A stretch of DNA of 64,000 bases, taken from the NCBI GenBank assembly GCA_902790675.1, contig CADASU010000002.1:1-64000 (forward strand). Direction: 5' to 3'. Shown here one piece after another: positions 54,668 to 63,059 of this stretch; within the stretch, counting starts at the first letter, position 1; the number at the start of each line of letters is the position of its first letter. The position numbers were made by a program, and so were the translations under genes. This DNA comes from Oscillospiraceae bacterium. Its GTDB lineage: Bacteria > Bacillota > Clostridia > Oscillospirales > Ruminococcaceae. The notes beneath the pieces are model-generated. The model was given only the letters and a program-made list of their open reading frames with translations. It had not been told where the DNA came from and made no database searches.

Positions 54668-54687
54668 AACTTATGATATCATAAGTT
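54668..54687. other. perfect 20 bp palindrome downstream of pfkA
   Basis: AACTTATGATATCATAAGTT is its own reverse complement. It lies 29 bp beyond the pfkA stop and upstream of the pyrH promoter. It has no strong T run, so it may be an operator or a weak terminator stem. Confidence 0.6.
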
Positions 54688-54716
54688 ATGCTATCATTTA
54701 CATTATATTCACAACA

Positions 54717-55682
54717 TTATCGAGACAATTCACTTGCCATATGATATAAATCTTCTGGAAACTTTTTAGTCATATTCAAAGCCTCTTTTATATCAAAATC
54801 TACAACAACGTCTTTGTTTAAGCCAACAACTCTATTGCCAATTCCTTTAGCTAATAAATTTACCGCATGATATCCCAAGCGAGCTCCAACCACTCTATCT
54901 CTAACAGTAGGGCTTCCTCCCCGTTGAACATGCCCCAAAATTGTTGCTCGACTTTCTACTCCAGTTACTTGTTCAATTTCTTTAGCCAACTCTGTTACAT
55001 TTCCAATACCTTCTGCAACCATAACAATAAAATGATTTTTTCCTCGATTCATAGCGTGCTTAATTCTGTCAAATAAATCTTTTTTATTAAATGGATGTTC
55101 AGGAATTATAATATAACTAGCGCTGCAAGATATGCCTGCATTCAAAGCAATATATCCAGCGTGTCTTCCCATAACTTCAACAACGCTGCATCTGTTATGG
55201 GACGCTGTTGTATCACAAAGTCTATCAATCATCTGCACTGCCGTATTGAGAGCAGTATCATATCCTATAGTATAGTCTGTACATGATATATCATTATCTA
55301 TAGTTCCTGGAAGACCAATGCAAGGAATTCCTGCGTCTGAAAGAACAGATGCCCCACAAAAAGAGCCATCTCCACCTATAACAACTAAGCCATCGATGTT
55401 ATTTTCTTCACACACTTCCTTTGCTTTTTTCACACCATCACTAGTTTTCATTTCCGGGCAACGCGCAGAATATAAAATTGTTCCTCCACGTGAAATTATA
55501 TCTGTAACATCGCTAGCAACTAATGGCCTAATATCTCCCTTAATTAGGCCGCTATATCCTCTATATATTCCTACTGTTTCTATGCTTTTAGCTATTGCTG
55601 ATTTAACAACAGCGTGTATGGTAGCGTTCATACCTGGAGCATCACCCCCACTGGTTAAAACGCCTATTTTTTTAACGTTCAT
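54717..55682 (-). CDS. pfkA: 6-phosphofructokinase
   Basis: ATP-dependent glycolytic PFK. LTSGGDAPGMNATIH at the N-terminus; VIGGDGSFCGA near residue 100; GTIDNDISCTDYTIGYDTA near residue 125 with the catalytic Asp; VEVMGRHAGYIAL near residue 165; GHVQRGGSPT near residue 246. 321 residues from ATG 55682, which has GGAGGG upstream. Gly at the GGDGS ATP site favours ATP over PPi. Last gene of the hprK unit, behind dnaE as in many Firmicutes. Confidence 0.96.
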   Translation of the reverse strand: MNVKKIGVLTSGGDAPGMNATIHAVVKSAIAKSIETVGIYRGYSGLIKGDIRPLVASDVTDIISRGGTILYSARCPEMKTSDGVKKAKEVCEENNIDGLVVIGGDGSFCGASVLSDAGIPCIGLPGTIDNDISCTDYTIGYDTALNTAVQMIDRLCDTTASHNRCSVVEVMGRHAGYIALNAGISCSASYIIIPEHPFNKKDLFDRIKHAMNRGKNHFIVMVAEGIGNVTELAKEIEQVTGVESRATILGHVQRGGSPTVRDRVVGARLGYHAVNLLAKGIGNRVVGLNKDVVVDFDIKEALNMTKKFPEDLYHMASELSR

Positions 55683-55720
55683 CACAAAGCCCTCCATATT
55701 TATAATTTACACATTATATC

Positions 55721-58700
55721 TTAATCATTTTTCTTTAAATTATAATGTTTGATAAAACTATTGTCAAATTGCAATTTTACTTCAATAGATTCTTCTCCAA
55801 ACATATTTTTTAATTGTGATAATAATTTTTCAGACAAATTAACATTTGGTAGTAGTTTGTTCTTACAATAAGAATTTGATTCTTCAAAAAAGAAGACAAC
55901 AAAGCAGTCTCCTTTGTTTTCACCTAAAATTTTTAATAAATCATGCAGCTCTTTGCAATTTTTAGACTTTAATTTTATAATCAAAATTTCTTTTGCTTTA
56001 CTTACCAAAAGATCAAAATTTGATGAAAAATTAACCAATAACTTTTTTTTATTGTCATCGATAGATAGGCTACCAGAAGCAAAAATAATGTTATCTTTAT
56101 ATAATATATTACTGTATTTTTTAAATTTTTCTGGAAAAAATATGCACTCCATAGAGCTTGTCTTATCACTTAACGTTATAAAAGCCATTTTTTCTTTTGA
56201 CTTTGTGTTTATAATTTTAATATCATCAATAATACCTGCTATTTTTACTGAACAATTATCATTATACTTTTCATCATTGTTAATATTCAAACACATATCT
56301 ATAGAATATTTTTCTATAAAATTATAATATTTATCCAATGGATGAGAAGATATATATATACCAATACTTTCTTTTTCCATTTTAATAAGTTCATCATCAC
56401 TATATTCTTCAACATTTTTTGCTTTAATATCATGATTGCTATTGAAGTTATATAAATTAGTGCTTCCAGACTCAAATAAACTAAGCTGGCCTTTAGCCTC
56501 ACTGCGTCTATTTTGACATCTTTTTAATATGCTCTCATAATTCTGAATCATTTCTTTTCTAGTTGATTCAACTTTGTCGAAAGCGCCACATTGGATTAAA
56601 GACAATATTGCATGTTTATTTATCTCTCTTTTTTGCATTCTTGTAATAAAATCTTCTAATGATTTGTATTTTTTATTTTTGCGTTCCTCAATTATAGACC
56701 TCACAAAACCTTGTCCCACTCTTTTAACAGCAAGCAAACCAAATCTTATTGTGTTTTTATTAATAACCGTAAAATTTTCATTACTTTCATTAATATCTGG
56801 ACAAATAACATTTATTTTCATTTGTTTGCATTCATTTAAATATTCTATAAGCTTATCTCCAAAATCTATAACACTGCTTAAAAGTGACGCCATATATTCT
56901 ACAGGAAAATGACACTTTAAATATGCCGTTTGATATGCAACCATAGAATATGCAGCTGCATGAGATTTATTAAACGCATATGAAGCAAAACTAGATATAT
57001 TGTCAAATATTTTTTCAGCATCTTCCTTGCTTAGTCCACTATTAATAGCACCTACACATTCTGCAGAACCATCTTCAGACTTTTTTCCATAAATAAAAAA
57101 ATGTCGTTCACGCTCCATAACATCAGCCTGTTTTTTTGCAATTGCACGTCTAACCAAATCAGCTCTACCATAAGAATAGCCCGATATTTCACGAAAAATT
57201 TGCATAACCTGCTCTTGATATATAACAACACCATATGTTACTCTTAATATTTTTTCTAATTTGGGTGAGACATATTTTATTGCTGTGGGATTTTTTCTAT
57301 TTTTAACAAAAGCATCTATAAATTTTGAAGGGCCTGGTCTATATAGCGATATTACAGCAATTAAATCTTCTAAGCAGTTAGGTTTTACTTTTTTTAAAAC
57401 TTGCCTCATTCCCGCAGATTCAAATTGAAAAACACCTGTAGATTTTCCCAAAGAAAACATTTCAAAAGTCTTAGAATCATCAATAGGTATTGTTTTAATA
57501 CTAAAATTTGGAATGCGATTTCTGACTAAATTTTCCGCATAGTTAATTATAGTTAAATTCCGAAGACCCAAAAAGTCCATTTTCAAGAGACCAAGATCGG
57601 CAATATCATTCATAGGATATTGTGTAACAACAATATCATCATTTTTAGCCAAAGGAACATATTCAGTTAGAGGCATATCCGTTATAACAATAGCAGCTGC
57701 GTGAGTTGATGTATTTCTAGGCATACCTTCAATTTTACATGCTGTATCATACATTTTTTTGATAGTAATATCATCATTCACTAATTTTTGCAATTTTTCT
57801 GAATCTTTTAATGCAGAGTCAAGTGTTGTTCCAATTTTAGAAGGAATGGCTTTGGCGACTTTATCAACAACATTATATCCAATTCCCATAACTCTTCCAA
57901 CATCTCTAATTGCACCTCTAGCAGCCAGTGTTCCGAAAGTTATTATTTGTGCAACATGATCTAACCCATATTTTTGTATAACATAGTCTATAACTTCTTG
58001 CCTGCGCTCATTACAAAAATCAATATCAAAATCCGGCATTGTTATCCTATCTGGATTTAAAAATCGTTCAAATAAAAGATCATATTTTATCGGATCAACA
58101 TCGGTAATATTTAAGCAATATGCAAGCAAACTACCCGCTCCAGAACCACGACCAGGACCAACAGCAATGTTATGCTCCCTTGCGTAATTCACATAATCAT
58201 AAACTATAAGAAAATAATCAATAAAGCCCATCATTTCAACAACATTTAGTTCGTAATTAAATCTTTCTATTATAGCTTTATCAACAATTTTACCATATTT
58301 TTTTTCCATTCCATGTTTTGCTTTTTTCACAAAAAACTCTTTATTGTTCTGGCCATTAGGCGCAACAAATTTGGGAATATGTATTTTTCCAAATTCAAAT
58401 TCTAAATTACACCTATCTGCAATTTTAGCTGTGTTTTCAATTGCATTATCATAAATTCTAAATAAATCTAACATTTCTTTTTCAGTTTTTAAATAGAATT
58501 CTTCTGTTGGAAGCTCCATAGAATTTTGTTCGTCCAGAGTTTTCGCGGTTTGTATACACAATAAAACTTTCTGCATATATGCATCATCTTTATTAATGTA
58601 ATGCACATCGTTAGTTGCAACCAATTCTATTCCAGTTTCTCTAGAAAGTTTTAATAATTCATTTTTTACTTTGATTTGTTTGCTTATATTATGATCTTGT

Positions 58701-59221
58701 ATTTCTAAAAAAAAGTTGTTTTTGCCCATAATAGCCGAATATTTGATAGCTACTTGTTTTGCTCTATCATAATCATTATTCAGTATAGCTCTTGGAATTT
58801 CTCCTGCTAAGCATCCAGACAATGCAATTAATCCATCATGATGGTTTTCTAATAGTTCAATATCAATTCTGGGTTTATAATAAAAACCTTTGGTGTAGGC
58901 CTCAGAAACTAGCTTTATTAAATTTTTATATCCTGTATAATTTTCACATAATAAAACTAAATGATATGGATTGTTATCAATATTTTTTACCTTATCAGAG
59001 CATAATCGTGGAGCAACATACACCTCACATCCAATTATAGGTTTTATTTTATTTTTTTTGCATATACGATAAAACTGCATAGTACCAAACATATTTCCAT
59101 GATCTGTTATAGCAACGGCTTCTTGTCCAATATTCTTTATATGAGAAACTAGAGAATCTATTTTGCATGCTCCATCTAATAAACTATACTCTGTATGCAA
59201 ATGTAAATGAACAAAACTCAT
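55721..59221 (-). CDS. dnaE: DNA polymerase III subunit alpha, DnaE type
   Basis: Second replicative polymerase, which extends primers before hand-over to PolC. 1166 residues: N-terminal PHP domain (HLHLHTEYSLLDGACKID), palm with PDFDIDFCNERR near residue 394, PVEYMASLL-type fingers region, HhH and a C-terminal OB fold (~1000-1090). No exonuclease is inserted, unlike PolC. It starts at ATG 59221, overlapping the whiA stop by 4 bp. pfkA follows. Confidence 0.97.
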   Translation of the reverse strand: MSFVHLHLHTEYSLLDGACKIDSLVSHIKNIGQEAVAITDHGNMFGTMQFYRICKKNKIKPIIGCEVYVAPRLCSDKVKNIDNNPYHLVLLCENYTGYKNLIKLVSEAYTKGFYYKPRIDIELLENHHDGLIALSGCLAGEIPRAILNNDYDRAKQVAIKYSAIMGKNNFFLEIQDHNISKQIKVKNELLKLSRETGIELVATNDVHYINKDDAYMQKVLLCIQTAKTLDEQNSMELPTEEFYLKTEKEMLDLFRIYDNAIENTAKIADRCNLEFEFGKIHIPKFVAPNGQNNKEFFVKKAKHGMEKKYGKIVDKAIIERFNYELNVVEMMGFIDYFLIVYDYVNYAREHNIAVGPGRGSGAGSLLAYCLNITDVDPIKYDLLFERFLNPDRITMPDFDIDFCNERRQEVIDYVIQKYGLDHVAQIITFGTLAARGAIRDVGRVMGIGYNVVDKVAKAIPSKIGTTLDSALKDSEKLQKLVNDDITIKKMYDTACKIEGMPRNTSTHAAAIVITDMPLTEYVPLAKNDDIVVTQYPMNDIADLGLLKMDFLGLRNLTIINYAENLVRNRIPNFSIKTIPIDDSKTFEMFSLGKSTGVFQFESAGMRQVLKKVKPNCLEDLIAVISLYRPGPSKFIDAFVKNRKNPTAIKYVSPKLEKILRVTYGVVIYQEQVMQIFREISGYSYGRADLVRRAIAKKQADVMERERHFFIYGKKSEDGSAECVGAINSGLSKEDAEKIFDNISSFASYAFNKSHAAAYSMVAYQTAYLKCHFPVEYMASLLSSVIDFGDKLIEYLNECKQMKINVICPDINESNENFTVINKNTIRFGLLAVKRVGQGFVRSIIEERKNKKYKSLEDFITRMQKREINKHAILSLIQCGAFDKVESTRKEMIQNYESILKRCQNRRSEAKGQLSLFESGSTNLYNFNSNHDIKAKNVEEYSDDELIKMEKESIGIYISSHPLDKYYNFIEKYSIDMCLNINNDEKYNDNCSVKIAGIIDDIKIINTKSKEKMAFITLSDKTSSMECIFFPEKFKKYSNILYKDNIIFASGSLSIDDNKKKLLVNFSSNFDLLVSKAKEILIIKLKSKNCKELHDLLKILGENKGDCFVVFFFEESNSYCKNKLLPNVNLSEKLLSQLKNMFGEESIEVKLQFDNSFIKHYNLKKND

Positions 59222-60135
59222 TTATTTTCCTTTCTAGATAAATCGGCTATTTTATTTATTTTATTTAATCTGTGGTTAATGCATGATTTCGTAACATTCT
59301 CACCTAACTCAGTGGCAATTTCTTTTAAAGACATTTCCGGATATTTTTTTCTAATTTCAGCCGTCTTTTTTAAATTATCGGGTAATGTTTCAAAAACACC
59401 CGTTTCTATAAGATAATTTATGTTTTTAATTTGCTTGTATGATGCAGAAATCGTTTTATCTATATTTGCTGTTTCACAATTAGTAACTCTATTTATTTTA
59501 TTCCTAACATTTTTCATGATTTTTATTTGCATTATTGATAAACTGGACTTGGTAGCTCCCATTAACGTTAAAATATCCTCTATACATTCGCTATCCTTAA
59601 CATATAATACGAAATAATGTTTTCTTTCTATAGTTTTAAATGAAAAATTGTAAAAGCTCAATATATGTGATAATATCTTAACTTGTTCATAATCATTTAG
59701 CACAAATTCCAACTGATATTCTTTGTGAGGGTCATTCATACTGCCACAAGCAAGAAATGCACCTCTCAAGAAAGAAACTCTGTTCTCACTATCTTCCTCT
59801 AGTTTATGTAGATGAATAAAATCTTCAGACAAAAACATATTTCTTATCAGTTCAAAATCATGATCATTTTTAGCATATAAACAATAAACTATATTATTCC
59901 TTCTTTTTGGGTTTTTAGAAGTAGCTAATATTAGCGGCGAGATTCCATCAACTTCCATTGACAAATAATCAATCAAAAAGTCTATAACTCCGCTATGTTC
60001 AGAATATATTAAACAATTTTTTTTATTTAAAGACTTAGAAAATTTCAATATAGCTGCAATTTCTACTATTGCTCCCATTTTATTCTTGGGAGCAATCTTG
60101 CTTAATTCATCTTTGACTTTTAATGAAAATGACAT
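59218..60135 (-). CDS. whiA: DNA-binding protein WhiA
   Basis: WhiA couples growth to division and sporulation in Gram-positives. N-terminal degenerate LAGLIDADG homing-endonuclease fold (SVKVKDELSK-like start, FLRGAFLACGSMNDPHKEYQLEF near residue 103) and C-terminal helix-turn-helix (LKEIATELGENVTKSCINHRLNKI). 305 residues from ATG 60135. It follows rapZ directly; the usual yvcK in between is missing. It overlaps dnaE by 4 bp. Confidence 0.95.
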   Translation of the reverse strand: MSFSLKVKDELSKIAPKNKMGAIVEIAAILKFSKSLNKKNCLIYSEHSGVIDFLIDYLSMEVDGISPLILATSKNPKRRNNIVYCLYAKNDHDFELIRNMFLSEDFIHLHKLEEDSENRVSFLRGAFLACGSMNDPHKEYQLEFVLNDYEQVKILSHILSFYNFSFKTIERKHYFVLYVKDSECIEDILTLMGATKSSLSIMQIKIMKNVRNKINRVTNCETANIDKTISASYKQIKNINYLIETGVFETLPDNLKKTAEIRKKYPEMSLKEIATELGENVTKSCINHRLNKINKIADLSRKENK

Positions 60136-60150
60136 ATTATAAAACAACCT

Positions 60151-61014
60151 TTACTTTTTGTTTATGTCTCTATGGCTAACACTCACTTTATTATTATTCT
60201 TCAAAAAATTTCTATAAAAAATTTCTGCGAAAGTAACCGATCTATGTTTACCACCAGTACAACCAAAAGCAATTGTAAGCTGACTCTTACCTTCTTTTAT
60301 ATATAACGGAATCAAAAATTCTATGAGATCATCCAACTTATTTATTAATTGTTTACTTTCATCAAAAGAAATAACATAGTCTCTAACCTTTTTATCCAGT
60401 CCTGTTTTAAATCTTAAGCTATCTATATAATAAGGATTTGGCAAGCATCTAACATCAAACACTAAGTCTGCACATTCTATATCACCATGTTTAAATCCAA
60501 AAGAAACAAAATTAATCATCATAACATCTTTAGACTTTTCTAAAAATAATTTGCTTATGCGTTCTTTTAGCTGAGAATTTGTAAGCTGTGATGTATCGAT
60601 TACATAATCAGCTTTACTTTTTACACCATATAATAATTTTTTTTCTTTTTCTATAGCTTCCATTACATTAAAACAATTATCAACACCTATCAGTGGATGT
60701 TTTCGCCTTGTTTCACTGAAGCGTCTTTTTAAAATTTCATTATTAGCATCAAGAAACAATATTTTATAGTTAATTCCTTCAAGGTCTAAACAATCAATTT
60801 CATCAAATATATCAGAAAACATCTGACCACCACGTATATCTGTCACAATAGCTATACGATTTAAATTTCCTTTGGACGCTTTTCCAATTTGAACAAACTT
60901 TGAAATTAACTTTGGAGGTAAATTATCAACACAAAAAAAGCCTATATCTTCCAAAATACCAATTGTTTTAGACTTACCAGAACCAGATAATCCGGTTATT
61001 ATCACTATCTCCAT
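60151..61014 (-). CDS. rapZ: RapZ/YvcJ nucleotide-binding protein
   Basis: P-loop protein; in E. coli RapZ is an RNase E adaptor for GlmS control, while in Bacillus YvcJ hydrolyses nucleotides and affects competence. Walker A GLSGSGKS at residues 8-15, VDNLPPKLI near residue 30, AIVTDIRGG near residue 55, and the C-terminal LTIAFGCTGGKHRSVTFAE block. 287 residues. It lies one base after murB. Confidence 0.95.
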   Translation of the reverse strand: MEIVIITGLSGSGKSKTIGILEDIGFFCVDNLPPKLISKFVQIGKASKGNLNRIAIVTDIRGGQMFSDIFDEIDCLDLEGINYKILFLDANNEILKRRFSETRRKHPLIGVDNCFNVMEAIEKEKKLLYGVKSKADYVIDTSQLTNSQLKERISKLFLEKSKDVMMINFVSFGFKHGDIECADLVFDVRCLPNPYYIDSLRFKTGLDKKVRDYVISFDESKQLINKLDDLIEFLIPLYIKEGKSQLTIAFGCTGGKHRSVTFAEIFYRNFLKNNNKVSVSHRDINKK

Positions 61015-61015
61015 A

Positions 61016-61930
61016 TTAACAATCTCCTATAAATTTAATTTCTGGCTCCAACCAAATTCCTGTATGATTTTTTACAATTTTTTGCGTTTCTAAAATTAAA
61101 CTATTAACATCTTCACAAGTAGCATTTCCAATATTTACTATAAATCCACTATGTTTATTGCTTATTTGAGCGCCCCCAACGGTTTTTCCTTTTAAGCCAC
61201 ATTCTTCAATCAGAGCAGCAGCATACCCCACTTTGGGCCTCTTAAAAGCTGACCCCGCACTAGGAAATTCTAGCGGCTGTTTATTTTTTCGCTTTTGTAA
61301 TAAATCTTTCATTTTAGATTTTATATCATACTTATCATGGGTGCAAAGCTTAATAATAGCACTTAAAATAAAATAATTTCTGTTTTCAAAAAAACTATGT
61401 CTGTAAGAAAAATCCAACTCATCATTTTTCAATTCTAAAACTTGCCCATTGTCATCTATGTATTTTACACTTTGAACAATATCTTTCATTTCGCCCCCAT
61501 AAGCTCCAGCATTCATAAAAATGGCACCACCAACGCTTCCTGGTATACCGCAAGCAAATTCTAAACCTGAAAGTGAATTTTTCAAAGCAAAATTACAAAG
61601 TTTAGGTAAATTAACGCCACTTTCACAGTAAATTTCTGTATCTGAAATTAATTTGATATTATTTAATTCATTGCTGCATATTGCAATTCCATTAAAACCA
61701 AAGTCAGAGACCAATAAGTTGCTTCCCCTACCAAGTACAAAATTTGAAATATTTTTATCGCTGCATATTTTTATTATTTCTTGAACCTGTGGAACACTAT
61801 TTGGATATGCTAATATTTTACAATTACCACCTATTTTAAATGATGTATGTCTACTCATAGGCTCATCTTCCAAAAACATTATATTTTTCTTTTTTAATAA
61901 ATCTATAATACTATCATATTGTACCATCAA
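61016..61930 (-). CDS. murB: UDP-N-acetylenolpyruvoylglucosamine reductase
   Basis: FAD enzyme for the second step of UDP-MurNAc synthesis, after MurA. Type II form without the Tyr loop: HTSFKIGG near residue 24, LGRGSNLLVSDFG near residue 61, GIPGSVGGAIFMNAGAYGGE near residue 127, FSYRHSFF near residue 168, and PSAGSAFKRP with the proton-donor Ser. C-terminal Glu (LEPEIKFIG). 304 residues. It lies between hprK and rapZ, a known clostridial order. Confidence 0.97.
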   Translation of the reverse strand: MMVQYDSIIDLLKKKNIMFLEDEPMSRHTSFKIGGNCKILAYPNSVPQVQEIIKICSDKNISNFVLGRGSNLLVSDFGFNGIAICSNELNNIKLISDTEIYCESGVNLPKLCNFALKNSLSGLEFACGIPGSVGGAIFMNAGAYGGEMKDIVQSVKYIDDNGQVLELKNDELDFSYRHSFFENRNYFILSAIIKLCTHDKYDIKSKMKDLLQKRKNKQPLEFPSAGSAFKRPKVGYAAALIEECGLKGKTVGGAQISNKHSGFIVNIGNATCEDVNSLILETQKIVKNHTGIWLEPEIKFIGDC

Positions 61931-61944
61931 AAAGCTCCCTTTTT

Positions 61945-62871
61945 CTACTCTATATCTGTAAAACCAAGACGTGTAAACAAATCTTCTGCCGCATTATAGC
62001 CCATTTTATTTTGCCTATTATTTACTGCAGCAACTTCAATTATAATTGCTAAATTTCTACCGGGCTTAATTGGTATTTTATATTTTGGGATTTTAACACC
62101 AAGAATATTAGTAAAATCTCTTTGTAAGCCTGTTCTATCGTAATTTTGATAAGAAGTCCACGGTTCTAAGTCAACAACCATATTAACTTTTTCTCTGTTT
62201 TTTATAGCTCTAACACCAAATAATTTTCTAGCATTAACAATTCCTATCCCACGAAGTTCCATAAAATGTCTTATATTTTTGGGGGATGATCCAATTAGTG
62301 CATGATCGGAAACACGTCTGATTTCAACTTCATCATCAGCAACCAACCTATGGCCTCTTTTAATTAGCTCCATGGCAGTTTCGCTTTTTCCAACGCCACT
62401 TTCTCCTGTAATTAATACTCCCTCTCCATAAACTTCAACAAAAACACCATGCAGCCCTTGTCTTGGAGCTAACTCAACATTTAAAAATGTTATTAGCGCT
62501 GCCATAACAGTTGTAGTAGAATCTTTTGTTCTAACTAGCGGTATTCCATAACATTTAGCCGATTCGATCATTTCATCAAAAGCAACATTATTATTTGTAA
62601 TAATTATTGCAGGAATATTTTTTTTGCAAAGAATTTTTAAACGTTCCATTCTAAGACTTGAAGACATATTTTGTAAATAAGCGGTTTCCATATTACCAAT
62701 AATTTGAATTCGTGAAGGCTGAAAATATTTATAAAATCCTGAAATATGAAGGCCAGGCCTATTAACTTCAGACGAATATATTAAAATATCTTTAGGATTT
62801 TTAGGAAGATAAATAGATTCCAAATTAAACTTTGAAATTAATTTAGATAATTTTACGCTATATTTACCCAT
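61945..62871 (-). CDS. hprK: HPr kinase/phosphorylase
   Basis: Phosphorylates Ser46 of HPr in response to glycolytic metabolites, controlling carbon catabolite repression. N-terminal DRTGG-like domain (~1-130), then the kinase domain with the catalytic His in GLHGVFVEVYGEGVLI near residue 141, Walker A GESGVGKSE at 156-164, and the RGIGIVNARKLFGVRAI block near 208. 308 residues. Start ATG 62871 follows TGGAGGG. First gene of hprK-murB-rapZ-whiA-dnaE-pfkA. Confidence 0.97.
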   Translation of the reverse strand: MGKYSVKLSKLISKFNLESIYLPKNPKDILIYSSEVNRPGLHISGFYKYFQPSRIQIIGNMETAYLQNMSSSLRMERLKILCKKNIPAIIITNNNVAFDEMIESAKCYGIPLVRTKDSTTTVMAALITFLNVELAPRQGLHGVFVEVYGEGVLITGESGVGKSETAMELIKRGHRLVADDEVEIRRVSDHALIGSSPKNIRHFMELRGIGIVNARKLFGVRAIKNREKVNMVVDLEPWTSYQNYDRTGLQRDFTNILGVKIPKYKIPIKPGRNLAIIIEVAAVNNRQNKMGYNAAEDLFTRLGFTDIE

Positions 62872-62898
62872 TTTATTCCCTCCAAAAATATATAGTTA

Positions 62899-62927
62899 AT
62901 TATACAATATATAACGTGGTCTTTCAA
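62899..62927 (-). promoter_or_regulatory. SigA-type promoter for hprK operon
   Basis: Minus strand: TTGAAA (62927-62922), 17 bp spacer, TATAAT (62904-62899), about 28 bp before the hprK start codon. Confidence 0.75.
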
Positions 62928-62975
62928 GCTTAAGATAATTTTGCAAGTAATTTGAAAATTTATAAAAATAAAGTA

Positions 62976-63005
62976 TTGTTATTATTATTAATTAAATGTT
63001 ATAAT
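62976..63005 (+). promoter_or_regulatory. SigA-type promoter for YfhO-like gene
   Basis: TTGTTA at 62976-62981, 18 bp spacer, TATAAT at 63000-63005; start codon 55 bp downstream. It is divergent from the hprK promoter. Confidence 0.65.
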
Positions 63006-63059
63006 GTTGTGGTGTTTTCCATACTTTTCTATAATGAATTTAGGAGGATGTTCAATTTT

